Of a DNA stretch of 64,000 nucleotides, positions 8,818 to 18,949 are shown piece after piece. The position numbers and the translations under genes are program-made. Numbering within the stretch: the first letter of the stretch is position 1; every line of letters begins with the position of its first letter. The notes beneath the pieces are model-generated. The model had not been told where the DNA came from, made no database searches, and saw only the letters and a list, made by a program, of their open reading frames with translations. The DNA is from Paenibacillus agilis (GTDB lineage Bacteria > Bacillota > Bacilli > Paenibacillales > Paenibacillaceae). The stretch is taken from NCBI RefSeq assembly GCF_007786455.1, contig NZ_VNJK01000001.1:1200074-1264073 (forward strand), written 5' to 3'.

Positions 8818-9978
8818 TCAGCTCGTAGATGTATCTTTGTTCGGGCGGGGAGGCAACGGTCCGAAATATTGATAGAACTGACATTCAATATTACCGTTGA
8901 ACAACTTCCTGCGTTTGTCTGCCGGACGTCCAATATAATGTTCGAACTGCTTGCTCGGGCTTATGGTGAACATCGACCATGTGGGCAGCGATTTCATCAT
9001 AAAGCCTAGCTGACGAATCAATTTTTCTACTTCGGCTTGTTCGCTTAGACGTTCACCGTATGGTGGGTTGGTCAGGACGATTCCGTACTCGCCATCAGGC
9101 TTGACTCGATTAAGTGGGCCTACTTTAAACTCGATTTCTTTACCGAATCCAGCACTCTTCGCTGCTGCGCGTGCTAATTCGATTGCTTCTGGATCAATAT
9201 CAGAACCATACAATTGAAGCTCGATATCATCATTTACCGCATCGAACGCTTCATCGCGTGCATCTTCCCAATCGTCTTTGGAAATAAGCGGCCAATGCTC
9301 GGATGGGAAGGAACGGCGAAGTCCTGGTGCAACATTCCATCCAATCATAGCTGCTTCAATCAGAAGCGTGCCTGTACCGCAGCAAGGGTCAACGAGTGGA
9401 CGGGATGGATTCCAACGGCTAAGCAAAATGAGTGCTGCTGCCATCGTTTCTTTTAATGGAGCTTTACCAGCGAGCTTGCGATAGCCGCGCTTGTGTAAGC
9501 TAGCTCCAGTCGTATCGAGCGTAATGGTCGCAATATCATTAAGCAGGGATACTTCAATCCGGAAGTATGCGCCTGTTTCTTTGAACCAATCGATATGGTA
9601 ATTTTCCTTCATTTGTTCAACGACAGCTTTTTTCACAATGCCCTGACAGGCAGGGACGCTAGATAGCTGTGATTTCTGGGAACGGCCTTCTACAGGAAAT
9701 TCACCGTCAGCAGGAATCCACTCGTGCCAAGGAATGGACTTGGTTCCTTGGAATAGTTCTTCAAACGTACGTGCAGGGAACTGTCCCATATTGATGAGTA
9801 CGCGATCAGCGGTACGAAGCCATAGATTGGTACGGCATACGTCCAGTGGTCCGCCTGTGAAATGGATTTTACCATTTTCTACTTTTACATCGTCATAACC
9901 TAAATCTTTCAGTTCTCTCGCAACAATAGCTTCAAGTCCCATTGGACAGGTTGCGATTAACGACCAAGGTCGCTCCAT
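8818..9978 (-). CDS. THUMP-domain class I SAM-dependent RNA methyltransferase (RlmL/YpsC-like)
   Basis: A probable 23S rRNA guanine-N2 methyltransferase. It has an N-terminal ferredoxin-like/THUMP region (about 1-160), then a Rossmann methyltransferase domain with SAM motif VDPCCGTGTLLIEAA, acidic loop YGSDIDPEAIELA and catalytic NPPYGERL, typical of base N-methylation. The 386-residue length matches YpsC-type proteins. GGAGTG precedes the ATG at a suitable distance. Confidence 0.9.
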   Translation of the reverse strand: MERPWSLIATCPMGLEAIVARELKDLGYDDVKVENGKIHFTGGPLDVCRTNLWLRTADRVLINMGQFPARTFEELFQGTKSIPWHEWIPADGEFPVEGRSQKSQLSSVPACQGIVKKAVVEQMKENYHIDWFKETGAYFRIEVSLLNDIATITLDTTGASLHKRGYRKLAGKAPLKETMAAALILLSRWNPSRPLVDPCCGTGTLLIEAAMIGWNVAPGLRRSFPSEHWPLISKDDWEDARDEAFDAVNDDIELQLYGSDIDPEAIELARAAAKSAGFGKEIEFKVGPLNRVKPDGEYGIVLTNPPYGERLSEQAEVEKLIRQLGFMMKSLPTWSMFTISPSKQFEHYIGRPADKRRKLFNGNIECQFYQYFGPLPPRPNKDTSTS

Positions 9979-10062
9979 CAGTTATTTCACTCCGATCTGC
10001 TTGTCTAACTTGTGTTCATACGGGTTCCATCATATCATAATTAGAGGAGGTTGTGAAAAAGG

Positions 10063-10707
10063 ATGACGAATGAAAATTTGCAAACAGTAGAGACTTATCT
10101 TGACAGCCATTATGAGGAAGATAAGCAATTAACAAGTATTAAACAATCGATAGCGGAAGCAGACATGCCTGCCATTTCTGTGGCTGCAGGATACGGGCGC
10201 TTGCTGACGTTATTAGCACGTGGATCAAAGGCTGAGCGTGCTCTAGAAATAGGTGCGCTTGGAGGATATAGCGGTCTATGTATTTTGCGCGGACTAACGT
10301 CTGGTGGAAAGCTTACTTCATTAGAATTGCGCGCTGAATATGCAGAGCTTGCTCACCGCAACTTAACAGCAGCTGGCTATGGCGAGCAAGTAGAGTACCG
10401 TATCGGTGAGGCACTTGATTCACTAAAGCAGCTTGAGGAAGAGGAAGCGCGGTTTGACTACTTCTTTATCGATGCAGATAAAGAAAACTATGCGAACTAC
10501 TTGGAATATGCGATTCGTCTTGCACGTCCAGGCGCTATTATTGCCGTTGATAATTTGCTGCTTCAAGGTCGTACGATGAACCCAGAGAAACAGGGTCCTT
10601 CAGTTCAGGCGATGCGTAAATTTATTGATAATATGGCACATGATGAGCGGCTCGAAAGCGCAATGATGCCTGCTTATGATGGGTTAGCAGTTGCAATCGT
10701 AAAATAG
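10063..10707 (+). CDS. Class I SAM-dependent O-methyltransferase (YrrM/COMT family)
   Basis: A 214-residue catechol-type O-methyltransferase. It has the glycine-rich SAM motif ALEIGALGGYSGLC and metal ligands in FIDADKENY and VDNLL. Close relatives in Bacilli (TrmR/YrrM) methylate 5-hydroxyuridine in tRNA, so a tRNA substrate is likely but unproven. The start is ATG 10063; AGAGGAGG at 10043-10050 is 12 nt away, slightly long. Confidence 0.85.
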   Translation: MTNENLQTVETYLDSHYEEDKQLTSIKQSIAEADMPAISVAAGYGRLLTLLARGSKAERALEIGALGGYSGLCILRGLTSGGKLTSLELRAEYAELAHRNLTAAGYGEQVEYRIGEALDSLKQLEEEEARFDYFFIDADKENYANYLEYAIRLARPGAIIAVDNLLLQGRTMNPEKQGPSVQAMRKFIDNMAHDERLESAMMPAYDGLAVAIVK

Positions 10708-10732
10708 ACTTTGTAATTTATATGGACGATCT

Positions 10733-10775
10733 AAAAGTTGTTTCTGGGAAAAGATATAACCAGAAGCAACTTTTT
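10733..10775 (+). terminator. Rho-independent terminator
   Basis: AAAGTTGTTTCTGG pairs with CCAGAAGCAACTTT (one wobble), followed by a T run. Confidence 0.9.
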
Positions 10776-10809
10776 GTATTATTTTCACGCTAATATCCAG
10801 CCTAGCTTG

Positions 10810-10818
10810 TGCTATAAT
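10810..10818 (+). promoter_or_regulatory. Extended -10 promoter for the NSS transporter genes
   Basis: TGCTATAAT is an exact extended -10 element (TGnTATAAT) about 30 nt before the first transporter start. No good -35 is present, as is usual for this promoter class. Confidence 0.6.
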
Positions 10819-10848
10819 GATGCAATATGTTAATGGAGGCTATGCACG

Positions 10849-12183
10849 ATGAAGTCAAATGAACAATGGACTTCCAAGCTCGGGTTTATTCTGGCGACAG
10901 CCGGTTCTGCTATTGGCCTTGGGGCAATATGGAAATTCCCGAACGTGGTGGCCACTAGCGGTGGTGGCGCATTTTTTCTTGTTTTTATGCTATTTACTTT
11001 TGGGATCGGACTGCCGTTATTGTTAGCGGAGTTCGTCATCGGAAGAAGTACAGGCAAAGAGGCCGTATCTGCCTATAAGGAACTTGCCCCGAATTCGAAG
11101 TGGCATTATGTCGGATATCTTGGCATGATCTTATGCAGTATTCTTTTGTCTTTCTACAGCGTTGTAGGGGGATGGATCGTGTTGTACACGATTCGAAGTT
11201 TCACGGGCCAATTATTATCGCCAGGCGCTGATTATGGACAGCTCTTTACGGACACGGTATCGAATCCATGGATTGCGGTGTTGTCACAGGGCTTGTTCAT
11301 GTTAATTACGACTATGGTTGTTGTTAAGGGAGTTAAGGGAGGAATTGAAAAGGCAAGCCGTATTATGATGCCAGGCTTGTTTATTCTTTTCGTAATTTTG
11401 ATTATCCGTTCACTGACACTGCCGGGAATGGCAGCAGGGCTGGAGTATTTCCTTAAGCCTGACTTCAGTCGTCTAAGCTCGGAAGCGGTACTTTATGCGC
11501 TAGGGCAGTCTTTCTTCTGTCTTAGTGTAGGTGCATCATGTATGGTTACGTACAGCTCGTATTTAGGTAAGAATGAGCCGTTAGGCAAGCCGGCCCTTTC
11601 GGTTGTGAGCTTGAATGTGTTGACATCGTTAATGGCAGGCTTGGCTATTTTCCCAGCTCTATTTGCACTTGGAATGAAGCCAGTAGAAGGACCAGGGCTG
11701 CTATTTATGACATTGCCAGCCATGTTTGAACAGCTGCTTTATGGTGAATTTTTTATTGCTATATTCTTGGTATTATTCTTATTTGCAACTTTGACGTCAG
11801 CGTTCTCTTTATTAGAGATTGTCGTTGCTGCTTATTCGAAGGGCGATTCGAATAAGCGAGTCAAGGGCAGCTGGTGGACAGGGTTGGGTATCTTTTTATT
11901 GGGTGTTCCTTCCGCATTATCATTCAGCGGTCATCCGTTGTTTATTTGGGGGGACAAGCCTATATTCGATTGGGCAGATTTTGCCGTTTCGAACGTCATG
12001 CTGCCAATTGGCGTATTATTAATTTCTCTGTTCGTCGGTTATCGTTTCCCGAAACAACGGTTAGAACAGGAATGGGCTTATGTTGCCCCAGGCTGGCGTA
12101 TGGGGATGCGTTTATATGTATTTATGCTTCGCTTCGTACTGCCTATCATCGTTCTTGTCGTTTTTGTAAATGGCATTTTGTAA
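10849..12183 (+). CDS. Sodium-dependent NSS-family transporter, copy 1
   Basis: A neurotransmitter:sodium symporter (LeuT/MhsT superfamily) importing amino acids or similar solutes with Na+. The 444 residues contain about eleven membrane segments. The unwound TM1 signature GSAIGLGAIWKFPN binds Na+ and substrate; the family TM8 region FATLTSAFSLLEI is also present. TGGAGG precedes the ATG. It is followed 77 bp later by a close paralogue, so this is a tandem duplication. Confidence 0.9.
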   Translation: MKSNEQWTSKLGFILATAGSAIGLGAIWKFPNVVATSGGGAFFLVFMLFTFGIGLPLLLAEFVIGRSTGKEAVSAYKELAPNSKWHYVGYLGMILCSILLSFYSVVGGWIVLYTIRSFTGQLLSPGADYGQLFTDTVSNPWIAVLSQGLFMLITTMVVVKGVKGGIEKASRIMMPGLFILFVILIIRSLTLPGMAAGLEYFLKPDFSRLSSEAVLYALGQSFFCLSVGASCMVTYSSYLGKNEPLGKPALSVVSLNVLTSLMAGLAIFPALFALGMKPVEGPGLLFMTLPAMFEQLLYGEFFIAIFLVLFLFATLTSAFSLLEIVVAAYSKGDSNKRVKGSWWTGLGIFLLGVPSALSFSGHPLFIWGDKPIFDWADFAVSNVMLPIGVLLISLFVGYRFPKQRLEQEWAYVAPGWRMGMRLYVFMLRFVLPIIVLVVFVNGIL

Positions 12184-12260
12184 GCACGTAAAGAACGCAG
12201 TAAGGTAATGGATGAGGCCAGTCCACATCATTGATTTGGGAACTAGGGGGCTGTCTGGTG

Positions 12261-13613
12261 ATGGTAGAAAAAGAACAATGGACATCTAAGCTTGGATTTA
12301 TTTTAGCAACAGCAGGATCGGCGATCGGATTAGGTGCCATTTGGAAGTTTCCGAATACGGTAGCTACAAGCGGTGGCGGCGCCTTCTTCCTCATGTTTAT
12401 CGCGTTTACACTGTTAATTGGATTCCCGCTGCTGATGGGGGAATTCTTTATTGGACGCAGCACAGGCAGAGAGGCTTTAACTGCGTATAAGAAGCTTGCT
12501 CCTCGTACGAAATGGCATTGGATCGGTTACCTTGGTATGGGAACTTGCTTCTTGCTTCTTTCATACTATAGTGTTATCGGCGGTTGGATCGTCATTTACT
12601 TTATTAAAAGTATAAGCGGCGGTTTGTTGCATAACGCAGTGCCATATGAGCAAATGTTCCAGTCGACCGTAGCAGATTGGAAAATGGTATTGCTCGCACA
12701 GCTCAGCTTCATGCTCATTACGATTGTTGTCGTAGGGCAAGGGGTAAAGAAAGGGATCGAGCGCTCTAGTCGTATCCTGATGCCGGGCTTGTTTATCCTA
12801 TTCGTCGTATTGATCATTCGTTCGTTGACGCTTCCAGGCATGGAAGAAGGGATTCGTTATTTCTTAACACCGAACTTTGCGCAAATTGATGCGAAAACGA
12901 TTCTAAATGCACTCGGACAATCTTTCTTCTGCCTTAGTGTAGGTGTGTCGGTAATGGTGACATACAGCTCATACTTGAGCAAGAAGGAGTCGTTGACACG
13001 TTCAGCGGTCTCGGTAGTGGGATTGAACGTATTAACCTCGTTTATGGCAGGATTGGCGATATTCCCGGCGTTGTTTGCTTTGGGCATGACGCCAAGTGAA
13101 GGGCCAGGATTGCTGTTTATTACACTCCCAGCTGTATTTGAACAAATGTACGGCGGAGGCATTTTTATAGCTCTATTTTTAGCTCTATTTTTATTCGCAA
13201 CATTTACATCCGCATTTTCGATGTTGGAGATTCTTGTTGCAGCTTATTCGAAGCCAGAGCAGCCCGCTCGCTCACGCAAACGCCTGAGTTGGTTGTTCGG
13301 GGCCATTATTTTTGTCGTTGGTATCCCGTCTGCTTTGTCATTCGGACCTTGGGCAGAAGTACAATGGTTCGGCAAGTCTATCTTCGATCTAGCGGACTTT
13401 ACAGTATCGAACGTATTAATGCCGCTTGGCGTTCTACTAATCGCTGTATTTGTCGGTTATCGTTTCCCAAAGGACAAGCTATTAGCGGAGTTGGAAAGCG
13501 AGCCAGCATGGTGGCGCAAAGGATTAGCGGTATATATGCTGCTTATTCGCTACATCATTCCAATTGTAGTTTTACTCGTATTTCTTAATGCATTAGGACT
13601 GTTGCCTGTATAA
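12261..13613 (+). CDS. Sodium-dependent NSS-family transporter, copy 2
   Basis: A paralogue of the preceding gene with the same TM1 signature and near-identical blocks (EQWTSKLGFILATAGSAIG; QSFFCLSVG). I place the start at ATG 12261, matching the N terminus of copy 1; a GTG at 12258 and an ATG at 12231 are in the same frame. AGGGGG lies at 12245-12250. Charged loops and the substrate-side regions differ from copy 1, so the two may differ in substrate. No terminator lies between them, so they are probably co-transcribed. Confidence 0.9.
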   Translation: MVEKEQWTSKLGFILATAGSAIGLGAIWKFPNTVATSGGGAFFLMFIAFTLLIGFPLLMGEFFIGRSTGREALTAYKKLAPRTKWHWIGYLGMGTCFLLLSYYSVIGGWIVIYFIKSISGGLLHNAVPYEQMFQSTVADWKMVLLAQLSFMLITIVVVGQGVKKGIERSSRILMPGLFILFVVLIIRSLTLPGMEEGIRYFLTPNFAQIDAKTILNALGQSFFCLSVGVSVMVTYSSYLSKKESLTRSAVSVVGLNVLTSFMAGLAIFPALFALGMTPSEGPGLLFITLPAVFEQMYGGGIFIALFLALFLFATFTSAFSMLEILVAAYSKPEQPARSRKRLSWLFGAIIFVVGIPSALSFGPWAEVQWFGKSIFDLADFTVSNVLMPLGVLLIAVFVGYRFPKDKLLAELESEPAWWRKGLAVYMLLIRYIIPIVVLLVFLNALGLLPV

Positions 13614-13620
13614 AATGATA

Positions 13621-13664
13621 AAAGGATTGACCCTGTACCATGGTGCGGCGGTCAATCCTTTTTT
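13621..13664 (+). terminator. Rho-independent terminator after the transporter pair
   Basis: AAAGGATTGACC (13621-13632) pairs with GGTCAATCCTTT, followed by a T run. Confidence 0.9.
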
Positions 13665-13748
13665 GTGCGGCTTTCTTATTTACATTTTTACAAATGTTCT
13701 TACAAATGACTAACGTCCAACTTGTGGCCTTCACGTTCTTAATTGGTA

Positions 13749-14960
13749 TTACGGACGGAGTGAAGAACGTGCCTTGCCATACAGGGAAAAACGAACCCAT
13801 CCCATATTTACGAGCAGCAGAATACCTGACATGATGAAAATACCTTCAATACCAAACGTACCTGCCAACAAACCGCCGACTACCGGTCCTACCGCATTGC
13901 CTAACGCTAATGTACTCGTGTTGAAGCTGTACGATCGACTTTCCATTCCTTCTGGCGTGAAGCGATTAATGAGTGCATTTACAGATGGCAATAATCCACC
14001 CATAAAGCATCCGAACAAAAATCTTACCGCTACCAGCTGCCATACATTCGTTACAAATGCTTGTGGAATGAGGGTACAAGCTGCACCAATTAGCGAGAAG
14101 GTCAATACTTTGTTAGCTCCAATCCGATCACTCAGCTTACCTAACAGAGGTGAGCATATCATGTTGGACAAGCCGGTAACTGCACCGACGAATCCAGCCA
14201 TAAAAGCCAAGTTCTCTGTCGTACCATGCAGCTTCTGTACATAAAGCGGGAGCAGTGTCATCGGGCTAAGCATCGCAAATTGAAGTAAAAAAGTTACCGC
14301 AAACAACGACATCAGCTGCGGGATCTTGCTAAGCTTCCTAAAGCCCTCCATGACAGAGATTTGCGGCTTATCCATCGCTTTTTGCTTGTCAAACGACTCT
14401 TTAATAAAGAACATCGCCATCATCGATGCGAAAAACAGCAAGGCACCTGTGATGTAAAAGATAGGGCGATAGCCGATGGTGTCAGCCAACAATCCTCCGA
14501 TTAGCGGTCCTAGAATCGTCCCGGCAACGCCGCCTGATTGGAGTGTGCCCATCGCAAATCCCATTCTTTCCTTCGGCGTCGTCGTAGAAACAAGCGCAAC
14601 TGCGGCTGGATTAAAGCCCGAGATGGTTCCATTCAGCATACGAAGCAGCAGGAGATGCAGCGGTGTGGCTGCGAAACCCATTAGCACGGTAACGAGTGCC
14701 ATACCAAATCCCGAGCGCAGCAGCATAACTTTGCGACCATACTTATCAGCAAATTTCCCCCAGATAGGCTGAGCAATAAAGGAGGTTACAAAGTTTCCTG
14801 CAAAGATAATACCTGCCCAGAGCGCAATGCTATCTGGATCTGTTAAACCAATGTCCGACTGTAAATACAAAGGGAGAAAAGGAACGACCATCGTCATTCC
14901 GGCCATAACTAGAAAGTTTCCGAACCATAAAATGATTAGATTCAGTTTCCATTGCTGCAT
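13749..14960 (-). CDS. MFS multidrug-type efflux transporter
   Basis: A 403-residue, 12-segment major facilitator of the DHA1 drug:H+ antiporter type. Motif A between TM2 and TM3 reads GKFADKYGRKVMLLRS, motif C in TM5 is GTILGPLIGGLLAD, and a second motif A-like GKLSDRIGANK begins the C half. It resembles MdtG/NorA-type exporters. The substrate is not predictable. Confidence 0.88.
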   Translation of the reverse strand: MQQWKLNLIILWFGNFLVMAGMTMVVPFLPLYLQSDIGLTDPDSIALWAGIIFAGNFVTSFIAQPIWGKFADKYGRKVMLLRSGFGMALVTVLMGFAATPLHLLLLRMLNGTISGFNPAAVALVSTTTPKERMGFAMGTLQSGGVAGTILGPLIGGLLADTIGYRPIFYITGALLFFASMMAMFFIKESFDKQKAMDKPQISVMEGFRKLSKIPQLMSLFAVTFLLQFAMLSPMTLLPLYVQKLHGTTENLAFMAGFVGAVTGLSNMICSPLLGKLSDRIGANKVLTFSLIGAACTLIPQAFVTNVWQLVAVRFLFGCFMGGLLPSVNALINRFTPEGMESRSYSFNTSTLALGNAVGPVVGGLLAGTFGIEGIFIMSGILLLVNMGWVRFSLYGKARSSLRP

Positions 14961-15081
14961 GTGCGTTCACCACTTTCTAAGGCCACCATCCGTCCGATAC
15001 CAGCAACTGGAACTAGTATACCACATTCTCAACAAAATGCAGGAACACTCTTTTCGTAAGTAAGTTTGGAAAAATCCATAG

Positions 15082-16182
15082 TTATATCTTATTTTCTAAA
15101 TTAAACTTCACTTTGCATTGAATATCAGCTTGTTTAAACATTTCTGGCCATTTTGCATCGTCCCATTCCTCAAAAGCCATATTATTGCGCACAAACATGC
15201 CAAATCCAACGGGGTCCGATTGTAAATCTTGCAGCTTGCGAATCGTTTTCGTTATCTGCTTCTCCATGGCATGCTCTACATGTGATTCTTGTACTTGTTG
15301 ATCCGAAGTAAGTTCACTGAGTGTTGTATCTAGCGTTCCCTTCACATGTAGGGTGATTATTATTTTTGGAACGGGTTTCGTTTCAAGCACCGTAATCGTA
15401 CGTTTCGACACTGCATTTTGCATTGTGATTGGGATCGGTGCGTGACCGGCCTCCTTGTCGAGATGAATAAACGTATTGAACTTAGGACTACGCATCATAA
15501 GCATGTAAATCGTTTCTTGTTCACTCAGTGTACCTACCCATTTGCCTTGTTTGCTAAATACAGCGGAGCCGGACAAAGAGGCGCTTTTGCTTTTAATTTT
15601 CACAATAAAGCTGTATGGATCAGCGCCGTTCTCGATATAATCGCGTACAAAATTAAATACCGTGGAAATGGATATTTTATAAAAGTTTTGCATTTTTATT
15701 ACCAGTCGATATAGATTGAAATCTGTGACATCTTCCCCTAATTTTAAAAAGTCTCTTGCTTCTCCTTCATAGACCATCAGTCTGGTCGTAATAGGGAACT
15801 TAGGTTGTAGTAGTAAGTTGGAGATAGCTGGGATCAAAAGTCCCTCCTCTGCTAACGCTTTGCCGACAATGATGTTGCGTACTTGGCCAACGACTAACGT
15901 GAAGCGTGTTTGCATGAGGAAATGATCATAAGCTTCCTCGAAGTTGCTAGCTCTATAAGCCATGTAGACAGCTTTGGCTTTACCATCTGGTTTCAGTTCT
16001 GCGAAAGTGATGCCAAAAAAATACTCATTTGGTCGATCTGACTTATCAATTGTAACCGTTTGAATAAAGCCACTCATATTAATAATGCGCTTCGTTTGAC
16101 AGCTGGTAAGCAGCAGAGAAGCGCACAATATGACTACAAGAAACGTCAGAAGGAATCGCAAGTATAGTCGATTATGATTCAT
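15082..16182 (-). CDS. GerAC-like spore germination lipoprotein (C subunit)
   Basis: The third subunit of a GerA-type germinant receptor, exported and lipid-anchored at the spore inner membrane. The signal peptide ends in a lipobox around LLLTSC. The C-terminal Ger(x)C domain is present (KGTLDTTLSEL and the final helices with KWPEMFKQADIQCKVKF). The length of 366 fits. Its start overlaps the end of the B gene by ATGA, indicating translational coupling in an A-B-C operon. Confidence 0.9.
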   Translation of the reverse strand: MNHNRLYLRFLLTFLVVILCASLLLTSCQTKRIINMSGFIQTVTIDKSDRPNEYFFGITFAELKPDGKAKAVYMAYRASNFEEAYDHFLMQTRFTLVVGQVRNIIVGKALAEEGLLIPAISNLLLQPKFPITTRLMVYEGEARDFLKLGEDVTDFNLYRLVIKMQNFYKISISTVFNFVRDYIENGADPYSFIVKIKSKSASLSGSAVFSKQGKWVGTLSEQETIYMLMMRSPKFNTFIHLDKEAGHAPIPITMQNAVSKRTITVLETKPVPKIIITLHVKGTLDTTLSELTSDQQVQESHVEHAMEKQITKTIRKLQDLQSDPVGFGMFVRNNMAFEEWDDAKWPEMFKQADIQCKVKFNLENKI

Positions 16183-17348
16183 AGTTGAGTGACTCCTTCT
16201 GATGAAGATGAAGAAGACGAAGCGGGTGCAGAAGTCGTCCCTGCCTGATTTGTGGTATTGTCACAATTTGCTGTATCCGTACTGGCCTTGTTGTCTTTGT
16301 AGGGCAAAATAAAATATAGCAGCGTAAATATAACGATGATACATACAAGTATGATATTGCTTATGCTAAAGAGTAATTTAGACTCATCAAAGTTGAACGG
16401 AACGTAGCACAACGTAATCATGATTACTCCTGCGATGAGCAAATTTTCTTTATGACGGTCTTTTGTTTGCAGCGTCTTCAATCCTTCCAATCCACTCCAA
16501 GTATAGACGGAAGCGGTAAGGATGGCTGAGAAGATGAACGTAATGAATAGCAAGTCTGTAATATATTCGAGCGCATTGATTTGAGTGGCTCCATATAATC
16601 TCAGGACGACAAATCGTACATCTTGAATTTGTTCAACAGGCAATAGTCCTTGCGCAAGGAAGCAGTACATCGTGTAGTAGGTTCCGATAACAAAAGCGGA
16701 AAGAGCGGCATAGGTTATCCATTTTGTGTTTTTTTCTAAATAAGGCGTCATAAACATTATCGTCTCATAAGCAAGAAAAGCACCGAGTATGTCGAGTATA
16801 CCGTTAAAGGACAGGTGTCCATTTTTTAGAAAAAAAGGTGTGTACCGCACAAACTCAATGTCGTTGAATTGCAGCAGCTCAAAAAATACAATCCAAAAGG
16901 AAAACAGGTAGTACAGCACCGAGGTTTTCGTGATTGTATATAAGCCATGTGCTGCTGTAAATAAGACAACTGCCAATATAATGATTGAAATCGTGCGTAT
17001 GTTTACGCTCGGGTCGCTTGTAAACTGAAGAACGCGAGCATAAGCATTCGCTAAGTTGAAGGAGATCACCCAAAATAAAAGGCTGGGTATAACGATAAAA
17101 ATGGTAGCAATCGGCTTGGGGAAATGTGTATGAATGATCGTCCAAATAGAAGCATGTTTATGCTTCTTGCTCCCTTTATAGATCAAATACATATGGCCAA
17201 TAACAAGTGCTGTATATGCATAAAGCATCACCCAACTGTTTGTTCCAAATTCTTTAGTGACAAGAGAAGGCAGCTGGAAGAAAATAATCCCCCTTACGAT
17301 CATGAACAGCAATATAGCAAACGCATAGCCTTTGATAGGTGTGTTCAT
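16179..17348 (-). CDS. GerAB-like spore germination permease (B subunit)
   Basis: The amino-acid-permease-like germinant-binding subunit, with about ten membrane segments (APC fold). The C terminus carries a long low-complexity Ser/Thr tail (SAPASSSSSSSEG) not typical of the family. Its ATG overlaps the stop of the A gene by one base (TAATG). Confidence 0.9.
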   Translation of the reverse strand: MNTPIKGYAFAILLFMIVRGIIFFQLPSLVTKEFGTNSWVMLYAYTALVIGHMYLIYKGSKKHKHASIWTIIHTHFPKPIATIFIVIPSLLFWVISFNLANAYARVLQFTSDPSVNIRTISIIILAVVLFTAAHGLYTITKTSVLYYLFSFWIVFFELLQFNDIEFVRYTPFFLKNGHLSFNGILDILGAFLAYETIMFMTPYLEKNTKWITYAALSAFVIGTYYTMYCFLAQGLLPVEQIQDVRFVVLRLYGATQINALEYITDLLFITFIFSAILTASVYTWSGLEGLKTLQTKDRHKENLLIAGVIMITLCYVPFNFDESKLLFSISNIILVCIIVIFTLLYFILPYKDNKASTDTANCDNTTNQAGTTSAPASSSSSSSEGVTQL

Positions 17349-18748
17349 TACGATCGACCTCCTCGACGAAAATAACTTTTTTGCACAACAGACCTAGGTC
17401 GCTTTTCTTTGCTCCAGAAGAAAAAATCAGCAAAATAGGATAGGTCAATATACTCCTTGTTCAAGGAACGCAAATGGCATAATCTCGTTATAATTAAGGA
17501 GATAAATATAACGATTCCGAAATATCCCATTAGCCCTGCGAGAATAATGTTAATGAAGCGCAGTGCACGCATGGACGTTTCCAGTGTATAGTTCGGTATA
17601 ATAAAGGAAGCTAATGCACTGCTTGCAACGGCTACAATGAGAACGTTGCCAGTCAAACCAGCTTGAACGATTGCTTGTCCAATAACCAAACCACCTACGA
17701 TACCTATCGTCTGAGCAATTTTTGTAGGCAGCCGCGCGCCCGCCTCTCGTAAGATTTCGATAACACCTTCCATAAGCAATGCTTCCATCATCGGTTCGAA
17801 TGGTACGCGCAAACGGGAAGTAATCATCGTTTCCAACAGCGTTGGTGGGATGAATTGATAATGATAGGTAGTAACTGCGACATAAAATGCACTCAACATT
17901 AAGGTTAATGTGAATGCAAATAAGCGAAGGAGACGGATGAATCTACTGAAATGCCAGCGCTCGTAGTTATCACCAATCACTGCAAAAAAATCCAAAAAAT
18001 TTACAGGTGCTACAACGACCGTCGGACTATTGTCAGTTAAGATAGCTACTTTTCCGTTTAATAAATATTGGGTCACGCTATCAGGTCGCTCCGTTCCAAT
18101 CCATTGTGGAAACACGGCAAAAGGCGTATCGTCCAGCTGTTTAGCGACCTCGTTACCGTCCAATACTTCTCTCATGTGTAAGTTTTCCATTCGTATGCAA
18201 GCTTCGCTAATAACGTCTTCCTCGGCAACTCCTTCGATATAAATAAGATAAGCGTAGAAAGGAAAATCCTTACCAATGTTATATTTAATGCTCTTCAACC
18301 TTGGCGTACGAATGCGACGTCGAATGAGAGAAGCGTTAATTTCAGCACTTTCTACAAAGGCATCATGAGGGCCTGTTATTACATTTTCCTTTGCAGAGGT
18401 CTGAATGGCACGAAAGCTGGCTGCGCCTGAGCTAATCATCCCCACTTGATTGTTGTACACGCCAACAATATCACCATTTACGATATGCTCGGCAATTTTA
18501 TCGAGCATATCTTGTTCGTTATGTCCTTGCAGAGGATTCCATACGGACATGAGACGTTTTAAAGCCGTATCAGAGTCGCTATCTTGTGCAAACGAGGTAA
18601 TGACTTGATGATATTCATTTTTATTTAATAGATGATGAATATACATGACCGTTATTTGGCCACCTAAAATGGCTTCGACGGTCAAATCATTCGCATTCAC
18701 GAACATTTTGCGAGTCAGTTCTACCCAATCGCTTTGTACCACCGACAT
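17348..18748 (-). CDS. GerAA-like spore germination protein (A subunit)
   Basis: The first gene of the germination operon. It has a large N-terminal cytosolic region (about 1-280) and a C-terminal block of five membrane segments; the motif PFEPMMEALLMEGVIEILREA is seen in pieces (RVPFEPMMEALLMEG). GGGAGGAGG precedes the ATG. Sporulation (sigma G) control is expected for such operons but I did not identify a convincing promoter. Confidence 0.92.
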   Translation of the reverse strand: MSVVQSDWVELTRKMFVNANDLTVEAILGGQITVMYIHHLLNKNEYHQVITSFAQDSDSDTALKRLMSVWNPLQGHNEQDMLDKIAEHIVNGDIVGVYNNQVGMISSGAASFRAIQTSAKENVITGPHDAFVESAEINASLIRRRIRTPRLKSIKYNIGKDFPFYAYLIYIEGVAEEDVISEACIRMENLHMREVLDGNEVAKQLDDTPFAVFPQWIGTERPDSVTQYLLNGKVAILTDNSPTVVVAPVNFLDFFAVIGDNYERWHFSRFIRLLRLFAFTLTLMLSAFYVAVTTYHYQFIPPTLLETMITSRLRVPFEPMMEALLMEGVIEILREAGARLPTKIAQTIGIVGGLVIGQAIVQAGLTGNVLIVAVASSALASFIIPNYTLETSMRALRFINIILAGLMGYFGIVIFISLIITRLCHLRSLNKEYIDLSYFADFFFWSKEKRPRSVVQKSYFRRGGRS

Positions 18749-18920
18749 GCTGTGCTTCCTCCTCCCTTTTCCATTTGTAGGAGTTAGGATGTTCCAAAGG
18801 ACTGGGAACTATGTGTGCGAAGTCCATATTTTTGAAGTTTATTTGAGAAAGAATAGCAGTAAATGTCATGGCTTGGCGCACTTTGTCAATAGATTGTCAT
18901 AGCTTTCAAGCACAGTGTAG

Positions 18921-18949
18921 TTGTGAGTGAACGCAAAAAGGGGCATAAT
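18921..18949 (+). promoter_or_regulatory. Candidate sigma-A promoter for the heme operon
   Basis: TTGTGA (18921-18926), 17-bp spacer, CATAAT (18944-18949), about 120 nt before hemE. A small perfect hairpin AATATCTC/GAGATATT lies in the leader at 18961-18980 without a T run. The remainder of 18749-19069 holds only the gerAA ribosome site. Confidence 0.45.

Noticed and set aside
13774-14244. A 156-codon plus-strand ORF
   Set aside because: Antisense shadow of the MFS transporter gene; no ribosome site.
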